Made by a program: the position numbers and the translations under genes. A stretch of 25,068 bases of DNA from CAYYMH01 sp964472785 (GTDB lineage Bacteria; Zhuqueibacterota; Zhuqueibacteria; Thermofontimicrobiales; Thermofontimicrobiaceae): positions 1 to 25,068 of the forward strand of contig CAYYMH010000059.1 of assembly GCA_964472785.1 (NCBI GenBank), read 5' to 3'. Below are positions 1-7,206 of the stretch, one piece after another (positions within the stretch are counted from its first letter, which is position 1; each line of letters starts with the position of its first letter). The notes beneath the pieces were generated by a model. The model had not been told where the DNA came from and ran no database searches. It worked only from the letters and a program-made list of their open reading frames with translations.

Positions 1-60
1 TGTAATGGCTAAATAAATTAACTGAGTAGAATTGAAACTTTTTATCATAGGAGCTTAAAC

Positions 61-384
61 ATGGATAAACAATTACCGAAATCATTTTTCGATCTGATCG
101 AGCAGTCGGACCTGCCAATATTAGTCGATTTTTGGGCGCCATGGTGTGAACCCTGCAAAACAGTATCACCGTCCATTGAAAGAATCGCCAGGGGGTTAAA
201 GGAGAAAATTACGGTGATTAAGATAAATGTCGATGAAAAAGGGCATATTGCCAAAAAATATGATATCCGGGGCATTCCCACGATCATGATGTTTTTCAAA
301 GGAAATGTGTTGATGCGAATGACCGGCGCCCATCCCTACGAATCCATCAAACAGGAAATTATGAGCAAATTAAGCATGGCGTAA
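61..384 (+). CDS. Thioredoxin-like protein
   Basis: A 107-residue single-domain thioredoxin, a cytoplasmic dithiol-disulfide oxidoreductase; there is no signal peptide or membrane segment. The active site reads W28-C-E-P-C32 in the usual context after VDFWAP, and the conserved cis-proline is present as G-I-P73-T. The length is that of classical TrxA. The unusual point is Glu in place of the canonical Gly between the cysteines (WCEPC rather than WCGPC), which in this fold is expected to shift redox potential or partner choice. An AGGAGC ribosome binding site lies about 7 bases before the ATG. It stands alone, with terminator-like hairpins after it and no recognisable partner in the window. The family call is firm; the specific electron donor and target are unknown. 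Confidence 0.93.
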   Translation: MDKQLPKSFFDLIEQSDLPILVDFWAPWCEPCKTVSPSIERIARGLKEKITVIKINVDEKGHIAKKYDIRGIPTIMMFFKGNVLMRMTGAHPYESIKQEIMSKLSMA

Positions 385-386
385 AA

Positions 387-411
387 GGCAGGTGGAGCTT
401 GCTGTTTTTTT
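387..411 (+). terminator. Possible rho-independent terminator after thioredoxin
   Basis: A six-pair stem (GGCAGG with CTTGCT, including two G-U pairs), a TGGAG loop and a run of seven T start two bases after the thioredoxin stop codon. The stem is weak, so this is only a moderate candidate. Confidence 0.4.
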
Positions 412-438
412 AAATTTAAACAGATAAAGCGCTGTTCT

Positions 439-456
439 CTGACGAGGTCAGTTTTT
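439..456 (+). terminator. Second small terminator-like hairpin
   Basis: A perfect five-pair stem CTGAC/GTCAG with a GAG triloop is followed directly by TTTTT. It lies 55 bases after the thioredoxin stop and may back up the first hairpin. Confidence 0.4.
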
Positions 457-625
457 ATTGATCTGTAGAAAAACGATCGGGAAAATCAAATTTAACAAAA
501 TGATTATTTAGCTTATTTGTTCATTCGATAACCCACCCCGGTTTTAAACAGACGAATTTATCATCAAGTTGAATCACAATTGCCAGTTGGGTTAAGTCTC
601 ATCACCTGTTTAATTCATAAATCTT

Positions 626-772
626 GCCACCAAGGCACCAAGTCACGAAGAATCACAAAGTTGTGCAAGAAGCATTCATAAAAAATATTCTGAGTCGATT
701 CATCTCCTTTGCCTGCCAGACTTTATATTTTCATCAATTTGTGTGCCTTTGTGTATTAGAGACTTTGTGGCG
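626..772. repeat. Degenerate inverted repeat (MITE-like) in a 453-bp intergenic gap
   Basis: The left arm, starting GCCACCAAGGCACCAAG at 626, and the complement of the right arm, starting GCCACAAAGTCTCTAA and ending at 772, match at roughly two thirds of positions over about 25 bases, with about 75 bases between the arms. Both arms are built from the phrase CAC(A/C)AAGG repeated roughly every 8 bases. Similar phrases recur as dispersed non-coding repeats in many FCB-group genomes, which is recollection and was not searched. Apart from the two hairpins after the thioredoxin and a possible promoter at 801-829, nothing else is seen in the 385-837 gap. The short open frame through it looks non-coding. 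Confidence 0.5.
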
Positions 773-800
773 TATGAATTGTTCAGGATTAAGAATTTTC

Positions 801-829
801 TTGCATTTAAAAAATGTATTGATTATTTT
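801..829 (+). promoter_or_regulatory. Possible promoter of TonB receptor 1
   Basis: TTGCAT (801-806), a 17-base spacer and TATTTT (824-829) match sigma-70 boxes at four of six positions each. The start point would fall almost on the ATG at 838, which has no Shine-Dalgarno sequence, so a leaderless transcript is possible. An ECF-sigma promoter cannot be excluded. Confidence 0.3.
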
Positions 830-837
830 TAAAGTGT

Positions 838-3810
838 ATGAAAAACATATTAGCCTTCAAAATTAAATCCTCTATTTTCTACAATATATTTATAATTTTG
901 CTGATTGAGTTTTTAATCATCGCCCCTGCTTTCAGCCAGCAAGCACACATCCCGGCATTGGAGAAACAGGTCAAATTTATACCCCTCGAAAAAGCGTTTT
1001 CAGTTTTGGAAACGATGTACGATATTCACATTGTCTATCAACAATCTCTGATCAAGGGAGATATTCCGCTGGTCAACTTTAGAATTACCGGAAATCTTCA
1101 ATCAGATCTGCAGCAAGTTTTGGAATCAAAAGAATTGACGTTTGAAAAGGTTGGCAAAAAGACATTTGTGATTATACCATCAAAAGGAAAATCGACAGGT
1201 GTACTAATGGGCAAAGTTGTTGATCATAAAAATCATCCTTTGGGGCACGCCAATGTTTTTGTGAAATCAACTACTTATGGCTCATCCACCGATGCAGAGG
1301 GTTTTTATCTGATCAAAAATATACCGTCTGACACATTAAATGTCGTTGTAAAATATCTTGGTTTTAAAAAAATCGAAGAGATAGTCGCTATTCCCGCCAA
1401 TGATACGACGATAAAAAATTTTATGCTGATCCCAGATGTATTGGATTTTGAGACGATTATCATTACCGGAACACGTAATCCGTTGACGAAACTGGAATCC
1501 AGTGTCGCCATCACTACTTTGAATCAGAATGAAATATCAAGACGTTCACCCCAGAATACGGCGGATTTGCTAAAGGCAATCCCAGGTTTTTACATCGAAA
1601 GTTCAGGCGGAGAGGGGGGCAATAACTTGTTTGCCAGAGGGATACCAGCAGACGGAAGTTATCGTTACGTGTCGCTGCAGGAAGATGGGCTGCCGGTTTT
1701 TGAAGATTGTGAAGTTATGTTTGCAAACCCTGATATTTTCATTCGCGTGGATGAGACCACACAGTCTGTCGAAGGGATTCGTGGGGGAGCGAGTTCGATT
1801 TATGCCAGCAATGCGCCGGGTGGCATTATTAATTTTATCACAAAACGCGGCGGCAGTACACTGAGTGGTGTAGCAAAAATGACTGTCGGAAATTATGGTT
1901 TATATCGGTCAGACATGAATCTGGGCGGACCTATTTCAGAAAATTGGCGATTTAATATTGGTGGCTTTTTTCGCTACGGTGAAGGTGTTCGTGACCCCGG
2001 GTTCCCTGCCAACAGGGGTGGGCAAATACGGGCTAATGTAACGCGATTGTTCGACAATGGCTATATTAATATAAGCACGAAATATCTTAACGATAGAAAT
2101 ATATTTTATATGTCCGTACCTCTGCAAAACAAACAGAATCCACAGGGAATAAATGGATTTAATCCCAATTACGGCACGATGACATCAATTGATGCGAACT
2201 ATTTAAATGTCCCAACGCCAAGTGGAGAAATGTTTGAATCGGTACTGGATGATGGTATGCATCCCGTTGTAAAATCGGTTGGTGGAGAGATTCTTTTTGA
2301 ATTTTATAATGGATGGTACATGAAGAATTCATTACGGAATACATTCATTGATCATAAATTTAATGCAATTTTTTCACTTTCAGATCCTTTCTATGCCAAT
2401 ACGTTTGCTGAGAAGATCGCCGGATTTGAAAATTATCAATACCAGTATGCCCATTCAGGAGACATTATTCTCCATCCGGAGACTTTGAATGGTAATGGTC
2501 TTGTCGCCGAAGTCGGATGGTGGTGTGTCGAATCACCACTGCATAACTTCGCTAACAATGCCCAATTATCCAAAGAAATTAACAATCATTTCTTTACTGC
2601 GGGTTATTATTTCAGCAGTTACTCCGTTAAGTCACTATGGTATTGGCAGGATCTGTTGATTGAAGTCGCCGATAAACCTAAATTGTTAAATTTAGTTGAT
2701 CTGGATCGTCACATTTCATTCACCAAAAACGGCTTTACCCGGTTCGGCAGCACTTATTTAAATTTTCAAATGGATGGCAGCGTGAATGCGCTCTATTTGG
2801 TAGATGAATTCAAATTCAGTGATAGGATTCGCTTTGATGTCGGGATCCGATGGGAGATGGGTAAATATAGCGGTTTTGTAGAAAATCTGTATAAAGAGCA
2901 CCGCACTGATGAGCAGGGCAGTTTAATTTGTGACGAAAACGGAAATCCTGTAGAGTTCGGCTATAATTTAGATGATTCAACAACGTTAGCGGATGATAAT
3001 GTCATGTACGGCGACGGAACATTCAGGCCTTATGAATTTAATTATAACCAGGTCGCTTTGTCAGTTGGGAGTAATTTTTTAATCAACAAACAAATTTCAG
3101 TTTACGGTAATGTCAGCAATGGATTCCGTACACCAGATGATCAACATTTTGTTTTTTTTGAGCAGGAATCCTATCGCATCGAAAAAATTACCCAGTTTGA
3201 AAGCGGATTAAAATTTTCTGACAAAAATTTAGCTGTGTTCGGTGCATTGTTTTTTAACAATTTTAAAAATTTGCCTTTTTCCGATGAAGTTGTTGATCCA
3301 ACAACAGGGGACATTGTTCGTGCGTTCAGGTTTGCTGACAGTCGAACTGTGGGAGCGGAATTAGAAGCAATTGCTCGTTATAAAGGAATCGGTTTGGATA
3401 TTACCGCTACCTTTCAGGACCCAAGATATAAAAATTATGAATATATCGGAAAAAAAGATGATTACTCAGGCAATCGGGTTCGGCGAATCCCCAAAATATT
3501 TTTTGAAATTAGTCCGTCACTAAAGATTGGGCGCCTAACCATATTTAACACGATGCGTCACTATGGTATGCGTTTCACAGATGATGCTAATACCGGTAAG
3601 TTGCCCGCCTATAATATTTTTAGTGTGAACATTTCTTATCAATTCAGAGACATTATTCTGACTTTAAATGGATACAATTTGACAAATGTTATCGGATTAA
3701 CAGAGGGGAATCCGCGAGTAGACAATACACTTGACCCGCGCAATTATTTTTATATGGCTCGACCGGAATTAGGTCGCTTTTTTACTCTCTCAATGAGTTA
3801 TCAGTTTTAA
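838..3810 (+). CDS. TonB-dependent receptor with STN signalling domain (receptor 1)
   Basis: A 990-residue outer-membrane TonB-dependent receptor. The domains in order are a signal peptide ending at AFSQQ (about residue 34), an STN domain (about 42-115) of the kind that contacts FecR-type anti-sigma factors in the periplasm, a carboxypeptidase-regulatory-like beta domain (about 121-200, with G-S-S-T-D-A-E-G-F-Y), a TonB-box-like ETIIITG (about 205-211), the plug (about 215-345, with ADLLKAIPGFY and NAPGGIINFI) and a 22-strand-type barrel ending in aromatic F (MSYQF). The barrel and plug are strikingly similar to receptor 2 at 7207-9882. No SusD partner gene follows. The ATG has no good Shine-Dalgarno sequence. 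The substrate is unknown; sugar is suggested only by the transport and sucrose genes downstream. This is the only protein here equipped to sense through the FecR/sigma pathway. Confidence 0.95.
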   Translation: MKNILAFKIKSSIFYNIFIILLIEFLIIAPAFSQQAHIPALEKQVKFIPLEKAFSVLETMYDIHIVYQQSLIKGDIPLVNFRITGNLQSDLQQVLESKELTFEKVGKKTFVIIPSKGKSTGVLMGKVVDHKNHPLGHANVFVKSTTYGSSTDAEGFYLIKNIPSDTLNVVVKYLGFKKIEEIVAIPANDTTIKNFMLIPDVLDFETIIITGTRNPLTKLESSVAITTLNQNEISRRSPQNTADLLKAIPGFYIESSGGEGGNNLFARGIPADGSYRYVSLQEDGLPVFEDCEVMFANPDIFIRVDETTQSVEGIRGGASSIYASNAPGGIINFITKRGGSTLSGVAKMTVGNYGLYRSDMNLGGPISENWRFNIGGFFRYGEGVRDPGFPANRGGQIRANVTRLFDNGYINISTKYLNDRNIFYMSVPLQNKQNPQGINGFNPNYGTMTSIDANYLNVPTPSGEMFESVLDDGMHPVVKSVGGEILFEFYNGWYMKNSLRNTFIDHKFNAIFSLSDPFYANTFAEKIAGFENYQYQYAHSGDIILHPETLNGNGLVAEVGWWCVESPLHNFANNAQLSKEINNHFFTAGYYFSSYSVKSLWYWQDLLIEVADKPKLLNLVDLDRHISFTKNGFTRFGSTYLNFQMDGSVNALYLVDEFKFSDRIRFDVGIRWEMGKYSGFVENLYKEHRTDEQGSLICDENGNPVEFGYNLDDSTTLADDNVMYGDGTFRPYEFNYNQVALSVGSNFLINKQISVYGNVSNGFRTPDDQHFVFFEQESYRIEKITQFESGLKFSDKNLAVFGALFFNNFKNLPFSDEVVDPTTGDIVRAFRFADSRTVGAELEAIARYKGIGLDITATFQDPRYKNYEYIGKKDDYSGNRVRRIPKIFFEISPSLKIGRLTIFNTMRHYGMRFTDDANTGKLPAYNIFSVNISYQFRDIILTLNGYNLTNVIGLTEGNPRVDNTLDPRNYFYMARPELGRFFTLSMSYQF

Positions 3811-3867
3811 AGAGACCAGTTTGGTTCGGGTTAGTATCCCCTTTCTGAAATTTTCTTACTTTTACCC

Positions 3868-3896
3868 TTGACTATAAAATAAATTTACTTTATATT
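3868..3896 (+). promoter_or_regulatory. Sigma-70-type promoter before FecR 1 and sigma factor
   Basis: TTGACT (3868-3873) and TATATT (3891-3896) are separated by exactly 17 bases, five of six matches in each box. It lies in the 115-bp space after receptor 1 and would transcribe FecR 1 and the sigma gene independently of the receptor. Confidence 0.6.
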
Positions 3897-3985
3897 TCAA
3901 TTGCTCCTGATGGCATCAAGTCTTTATGAATAGTTTTTCAAACTTAATTCGATTTACCATAAAAACAACAGTGGAAAAGCAGATT

Positions 3986-5032
3986 ATGCAAAAACATCAC
4001 GCTCAACTCAGCGAGTTGTTAGCCGATGAATCCTTTCAGCGTTGGATTTCAGCAGCAACATCAGCGGACGAAAATAAAAGATGGTCTGAATGGTTAAATT
4101 CAGACCCCGAAAACAAAGATCTGTTTGACGAAGCAAGACAATTATGGAATGCTGTACAGTTTCGTCCAACGTCTTTTACGAATAAAAAAGACGAATGGAA
4201 CAGATTAACAAATCGTTTGAAACTAAAAAGCAAATCACCTCGTTCTTTAAAAATTGCCAGGTGGCGTTATGTGGCAATCGCAGCCAGTATTTTCCTTATT
4301 GTCCTTTTCTGGAAGCAGATTGCAGAAAAAAAACAGACAGGAGCTGTTCATTTTCACAAAGTAACCACAGAATATGGGCAACGTCAGGATCTTCATATTT
4401 CGGAAAGAATACATATTATCCTCAATGCAAATTCTGTACTTCAATATCCGGAAAGTCAATCACAACTGGATACGATTCACATGAAACTTCATGGCGAGGC
4501 ATATTTTGACGTGTCTCCGTATTCAGAAATTACACCTGCTCAAATTGTTATTGAAACTCAAAGTGGTCAAATTGAAGTTGTGGGCACCAAATTTGTTGTT
4601 TATGCTCGGGGTCAGAGTACAAAAGTGGTTGTCGAGGAAGGGGTTGTTAAAATCAGGGTTGCAAAAGACAATAACGGATCTAAAAAAAATCCGTCAATAC
4701 CGATATTGCTGGAATCTGGTAACTTGCTAAAATTTAGAAAAGGAAGCAGTTTATTAAAACCATTATCTGTGAATGTTGAAGTGCATACCAGTTGGAAATC
4801 CGATCATTTGGTTTTTGATAATACTGTTTTTCAGGATATTGTGCAACGGTTGGAAGATACTTACAAAATCCAAATTCGTGTCGAGGATGACGCATTATTA
4901 AAAAACACGGTGTCTGGCTCAATTGAAAATACAAATCCGGATGTCATCATGCAAGCTTTGGCCAAAGCGTTGGAAGTTCAATTAAAAAAAGAGGATAAAA
5001 CAATTTTATTCGGGAATTCCACCAACCAGTAA
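3986..5032 (+). CDS. FecR-family anti-sigma factor (FecR 1)
   Basis: An inner-membrane anti-sigma factor of the FecR type, 348 residues from this start. A cytoplasmic N-terminal part containing LLADESFQRWISAA would bind the sigma factor. One transmembrane helix (about 92-109, VAIAASIFLIVLFW) is followed by a periplasmic FecR domain (TEYGQRQDLHISE, then GEAYFDVSP, VVGTKFVV and VVVEEGVVKI) and a C-terminal STN-like/DUF4974 region (FQDIVQRLEDTYKIQIRV). The frame is open to an ATG at 3926. I prefer 3986 because the protein then begins like FecR 2 (MTNKNSQLKSLLTDESFQRW), but a 368-residue form is possible. It lies 128 bp before the sigma gene and probably shares a transcript with it. It is a clear paralogue of FecR 2 at 5927-7012. 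Confidence 0.9.
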   Translation: MQKHHAQLSELLADESFQRWISAATSADENKRWSEWLNSDPENKDLFDEARQLWNAVQFRPTSFTNKKDEWNRLTNRLKLKSKSPRSLKIARWRYVAIAASIFLIVLFWKQIAEKKQTGAVHFHKVTTEYGQRQDLHISERIHIILNANSVLQYPESQSQLDTIHMKLHGEAYFDVSPYSEITPAQIVIETQSGQIEVVGTKFVVYARGQSTKVVVEEGVVKIRVAKDNNGSKKNPSIPILLESGNLLKFRKGSSLLKPLSVNVEVHTSWKSDHLVFDNTVFQDIVQRLEDTYKIQIRVEDDALLKNTVSGSIENTNPDVIMQALAKALEVQLKKEDKTILFGNSTNQ

Positions 5033-5160
5033 TTGATACTGTGAGTTACCAATAGTGAAAAATATATTTTTAACCTTCAAACTTGATCGATCATTGATAT
5101 AAAAATAGCTTGGTTAAAGGTTGTAAAAGTATTTGTCAAATAATCCGAATTGAGGGTCGT

Positions 5161-5745
5161 TTGAAAATCATTACACGTCAAAAACAAGCATCAGATTCAA
5201 GACTTTGGGAGCAGATGAAAAATGGGAATGAACATGCTCTCGAAATCCTCTTCAAACGCCATTACCCAATGCTCTATGACTATGGAATAAAACTTGCGAA
5301 TAATCAGGAATTTGTTAAAGACAGCATTCAGGAGGTTTTCGCCTATATCTGGGAAAAACGGGAGACTCTTTCTGCTATCGACTCTGTCCCGCCTTACCTG
5401 ATGATTTCAATGCGGAGAAAACTGTTTGATTTTATCAAAAAAGAAAACAGGCAAAATGATTCTTATCAATATTTAGAATATACTTTCCCGCAATCAACTT
5501 TTTCAACTGAAGAACTTTGGATCATCAATGAAGAGGAAGAGGAAAGGAAAAAGACGCTCAAAACCGCACTGAGTAAAATACCTCCGCGGATGTCTGAAGC
5601 GCTGTATTTAAAAAAATTCAGCGGATTATCTTATAAAGAAATTGCCAGTATCATGAATGTTTCCCCACAAGTTGCCCGCAATTATGTTTCTGAAGCGTTT
5701 CAGCGTTTACGTAGTATACTCAATTCTTCTAATTTATCTTCATAA
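5161..5745 (+). CDS. ECF RNA polymerase sigma factor (FecI-like)
   Basis: An extracytoplasmic-function sigma factor of about 194 residues. Region 2 is seen in LWEQMKNGNEHALEILFKRHYPMLYDYG followed by DSIQEVFAYIWEKRE. Region 4 is the C-terminal helix-turn-helix, with ALSKIPPRMSEALYLKKF, LSYKEIASIMNVSP and YVSEAFQRLRS. It would recruit RNA polymerase to the receptor promoters when released by FecR. No ATG exists at the proper place: the frame opens with TTG codons at 5110 and 5161, and the first ATG at 5215 would cut into region 2. I choose TTG 5161 because GAGGG lies four bases upstream and the length fits the family; 5110 remains possible. The weak start may keep sigma levels low. It is the only sigma factor between two FecR genes. 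Confidence 0.9.
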   Translation: MKIITRQKQASDSRLWEQMKNGNEHALEILFKRHYPMLYDYGIKLANNQEFVKDSIQEVFAYIWEKRETLSAIDSVPPYLMISMRRKLFDFIKKENRQNDSYQYLEYTFPQSTFSTEELWIINEEEEERKKTLKTALSKIPPRMSEALYLKKFSGLSYKEIASIMNVSPQVARNYVSEAFQRLRSILNSSNLSS

Positions 5746-5831
5746 ACTGCCGCAAAGATAACTTAGCTCCTGTAACGACCATTAAAAAATTTTCAACTGG
5801 TTTTATTACATTTTTTTAAAAAAAATCTTCT

Positions 5832-5860
5832 TTGAAACATTACATTTCTTTAAATAATCT
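5832..5860 (+). promoter_or_regulatory. Possible promoter before FecR 2
   Basis: TTGAAA (5832-5837) and TAATCT (5855-5860) are 17 bases apart in a very AT-rich 181-bp intergenic stretch. With poly-A/T tracts around it, chance matches are likely, so this is tentative. Confidence 0.35.
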
Positions 5861-5926
5861 CTCTATATAGTTGAAGCATAAAATAAAATTACCCGATTCT
5901 TAAAATAAATCATCATTTTGGTACTA

Positions 5927-7012
5927 ATGACAAATAAGAATTCCCAACTAAAATCATTATTAACTGATGAGTCGTTTCAGCGATGGCTTTCCGGAACAGC
6001 TACTACCGAAGAAAAACGAAAATGGGTTGAGTGGAAGAACTCAAAACCCGGCAATAAAATCCTCTATCAAAGGGCAGTATTCGTATGGAAAGCCATTCAA
6101 TTTCGTTTGGTGAAAAATCCCATGATCAAGCAAGAATGGCTTAAACTTAAAAATCGAATAAAAGCGGATGCGAATGCTGGTTCATACAAATCTGCTGAAC
6201 GTTTCATCTCTGATAAATTAGCGGAAAACCAGCGTAAGAAAAAAATTTGGTTGAAAGGACTTGCAATCGCAGCATGTTTTTTTCTGGCGATTTTAATTTG
6301 GTATTTTTCGACTAAGACGAATAACTATTTTGATGTTCCCAAATTCAGCTATGTTCAAACAGAATACGGTCAGCGTCAAACCATCACTCTTAATCAGGAC
6401 ATTAAAATTACACTCAATGCAAACTCCTGGCTAAAATATTCAAAGAAAAAAAATGAACCGATCCGGATAAATTTGAAAGGAGAAGCATATTTTGATGTAA
6501 ATCATCGACCCGGCCAGTCAAAAAATAAACTTACTGTCCACACTTGTGATGGGGCGATTGATGTTATTGGGACAAAGTTTGTTGTATATGAACGGAATAC
6601 TGGCACCAAAGTCGCTGTCGAAGAAGGGTGCCTCAGAATAACAGTCGCTGAAAAGCAACAAAACCAGTCTCGAAAAAAGGGAGCTTCAATCTCTTTAAAA
6701 TCGGGAAATTTAGTTTGGTTGAAACGCGGAGATTCATCTTTAAAACCTTATCCGGTGAATGTCAACGTTCACACCAGTTGGCAAAGTGATCAATTGATAT
6801 TCGACAACACAAAATTTCAAAATATTGTTCGACGATTATCGGAAACATATAATGTACAATTTGATGTTGAAAACGAGTTGCTGGAACAGACTATCTCTGG
6901 TTCTGTTGAAAATTCACAGTTAGATGTTATCATTCATGCATTAGCAAAAGCATTACAGGCGAGTGTTAATAGAAGCGGAAATCAAATCACTATTAAATCA
7001 GCAACAAGATAG
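5927..7012 (+). CDS. FecR-family anti-sigma factor (FecR 2)
   Basis: The second anti-sigma factor, 361 residues. An N-terminal cytoplasmic sigma-binding part (LLTDESFQRWLSG, then KRKWVEWKNSKPGNK) is followed by one transmembrane helix (about 108-126, GLAIAACFFLAILIWYF). The periplasmic FecR domain carries TEYGQRQTITL, NANSWLKY, LKGEAYFDVN, VIGTKFVVYE and VAVEEGCLRI. The C-terminal STN-like region contains FQNIVRRLSETYNVQFDVE. It aligns with FecR 1 over its whole length. A TTG at 5918 is in frame, but ATG 5927 is the natural start. It sits in the usual sigma-FecR-receptor order with the sigma gene before and receptor 2 after. Since receptor 2 lacks an STN domain, what releases this anti-sigma factor is unclear. 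Confidence 0.92.
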   Translation: MTNKNSQLKSLLTDESFQRWLSGTATTEEKRKWVEWKNSKPGNKILYQRAVFVWKAIQFRLVKNPMIKQEWLKLKNRIKADANAGSYKSAERFISDKLAENQRKKKIWLKGLAIAACFFLAILIWYFSTKTNNYFDVPKFSYVQTEYGQRQTITLNQDIKITLNANSWLKYSKKKNEPIRINLKGEAYFDVNHRPGQSKNKLTVHTCDGAIDVIGTKFVVYERNTGTKVAVEEGCLRITVAEKQQNQSRKKGASISLKSGNLVWLKRGDSSLKPYPVNVNVHTSWQSDQLIFDNTKFQNIVRRLSETYNVQFDVENELLEQTISGSVENSQLDVIIHALAKALQASVNRSGNQITIKSATR

Positions 7013-7206
7013 CCCTATTTTAAAAATGAGTATGTTAACCAAATTAGGAGGAAAATTATGGGTAAAACGTGACGTACTTTTAATGCGTGAGTCGCTGTTA
7101 ATTATTTTGCTAATTAATTTTGGGAGGAATGTAAAACAAAAATTTTAGCAATCAAACGGTTTAACTACCTGTTATAACTTTTGAAATAATTTGAGGAGGA
7201 GAAAAT
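7013..7206 (+). promoter_or_regulatory. Leader of receptor 2 with repeated Shine-Dalgarno motifs and tiny ORFs
   Basis: This 194-bp space holds three AGGAGG-like sites. AGGAGG at 7046-7051 sits six bases before ATG 7058, which opens only four codons (M-G-K-T-stop, 7058-7072). GGGAGG at 7122-7127 directly abuts ATG-TAA. GAGGAGGA at 7193-7200 serves the receptor ATG at 7207. A 21-codon frame at 7083-7148 lies between. Such an arrangement could be a translated leader controlling the receptor, or it could be chance. Confidence 0.3.

Noticed and set aside
624..866. 80-codon open frame overlapping the start of receptor 1
   Set aside because: It runs through the degenerate inverted repeat, has no ribosome binding site and looks non-coding; the signal peptide of receptor 1 begins at 838.
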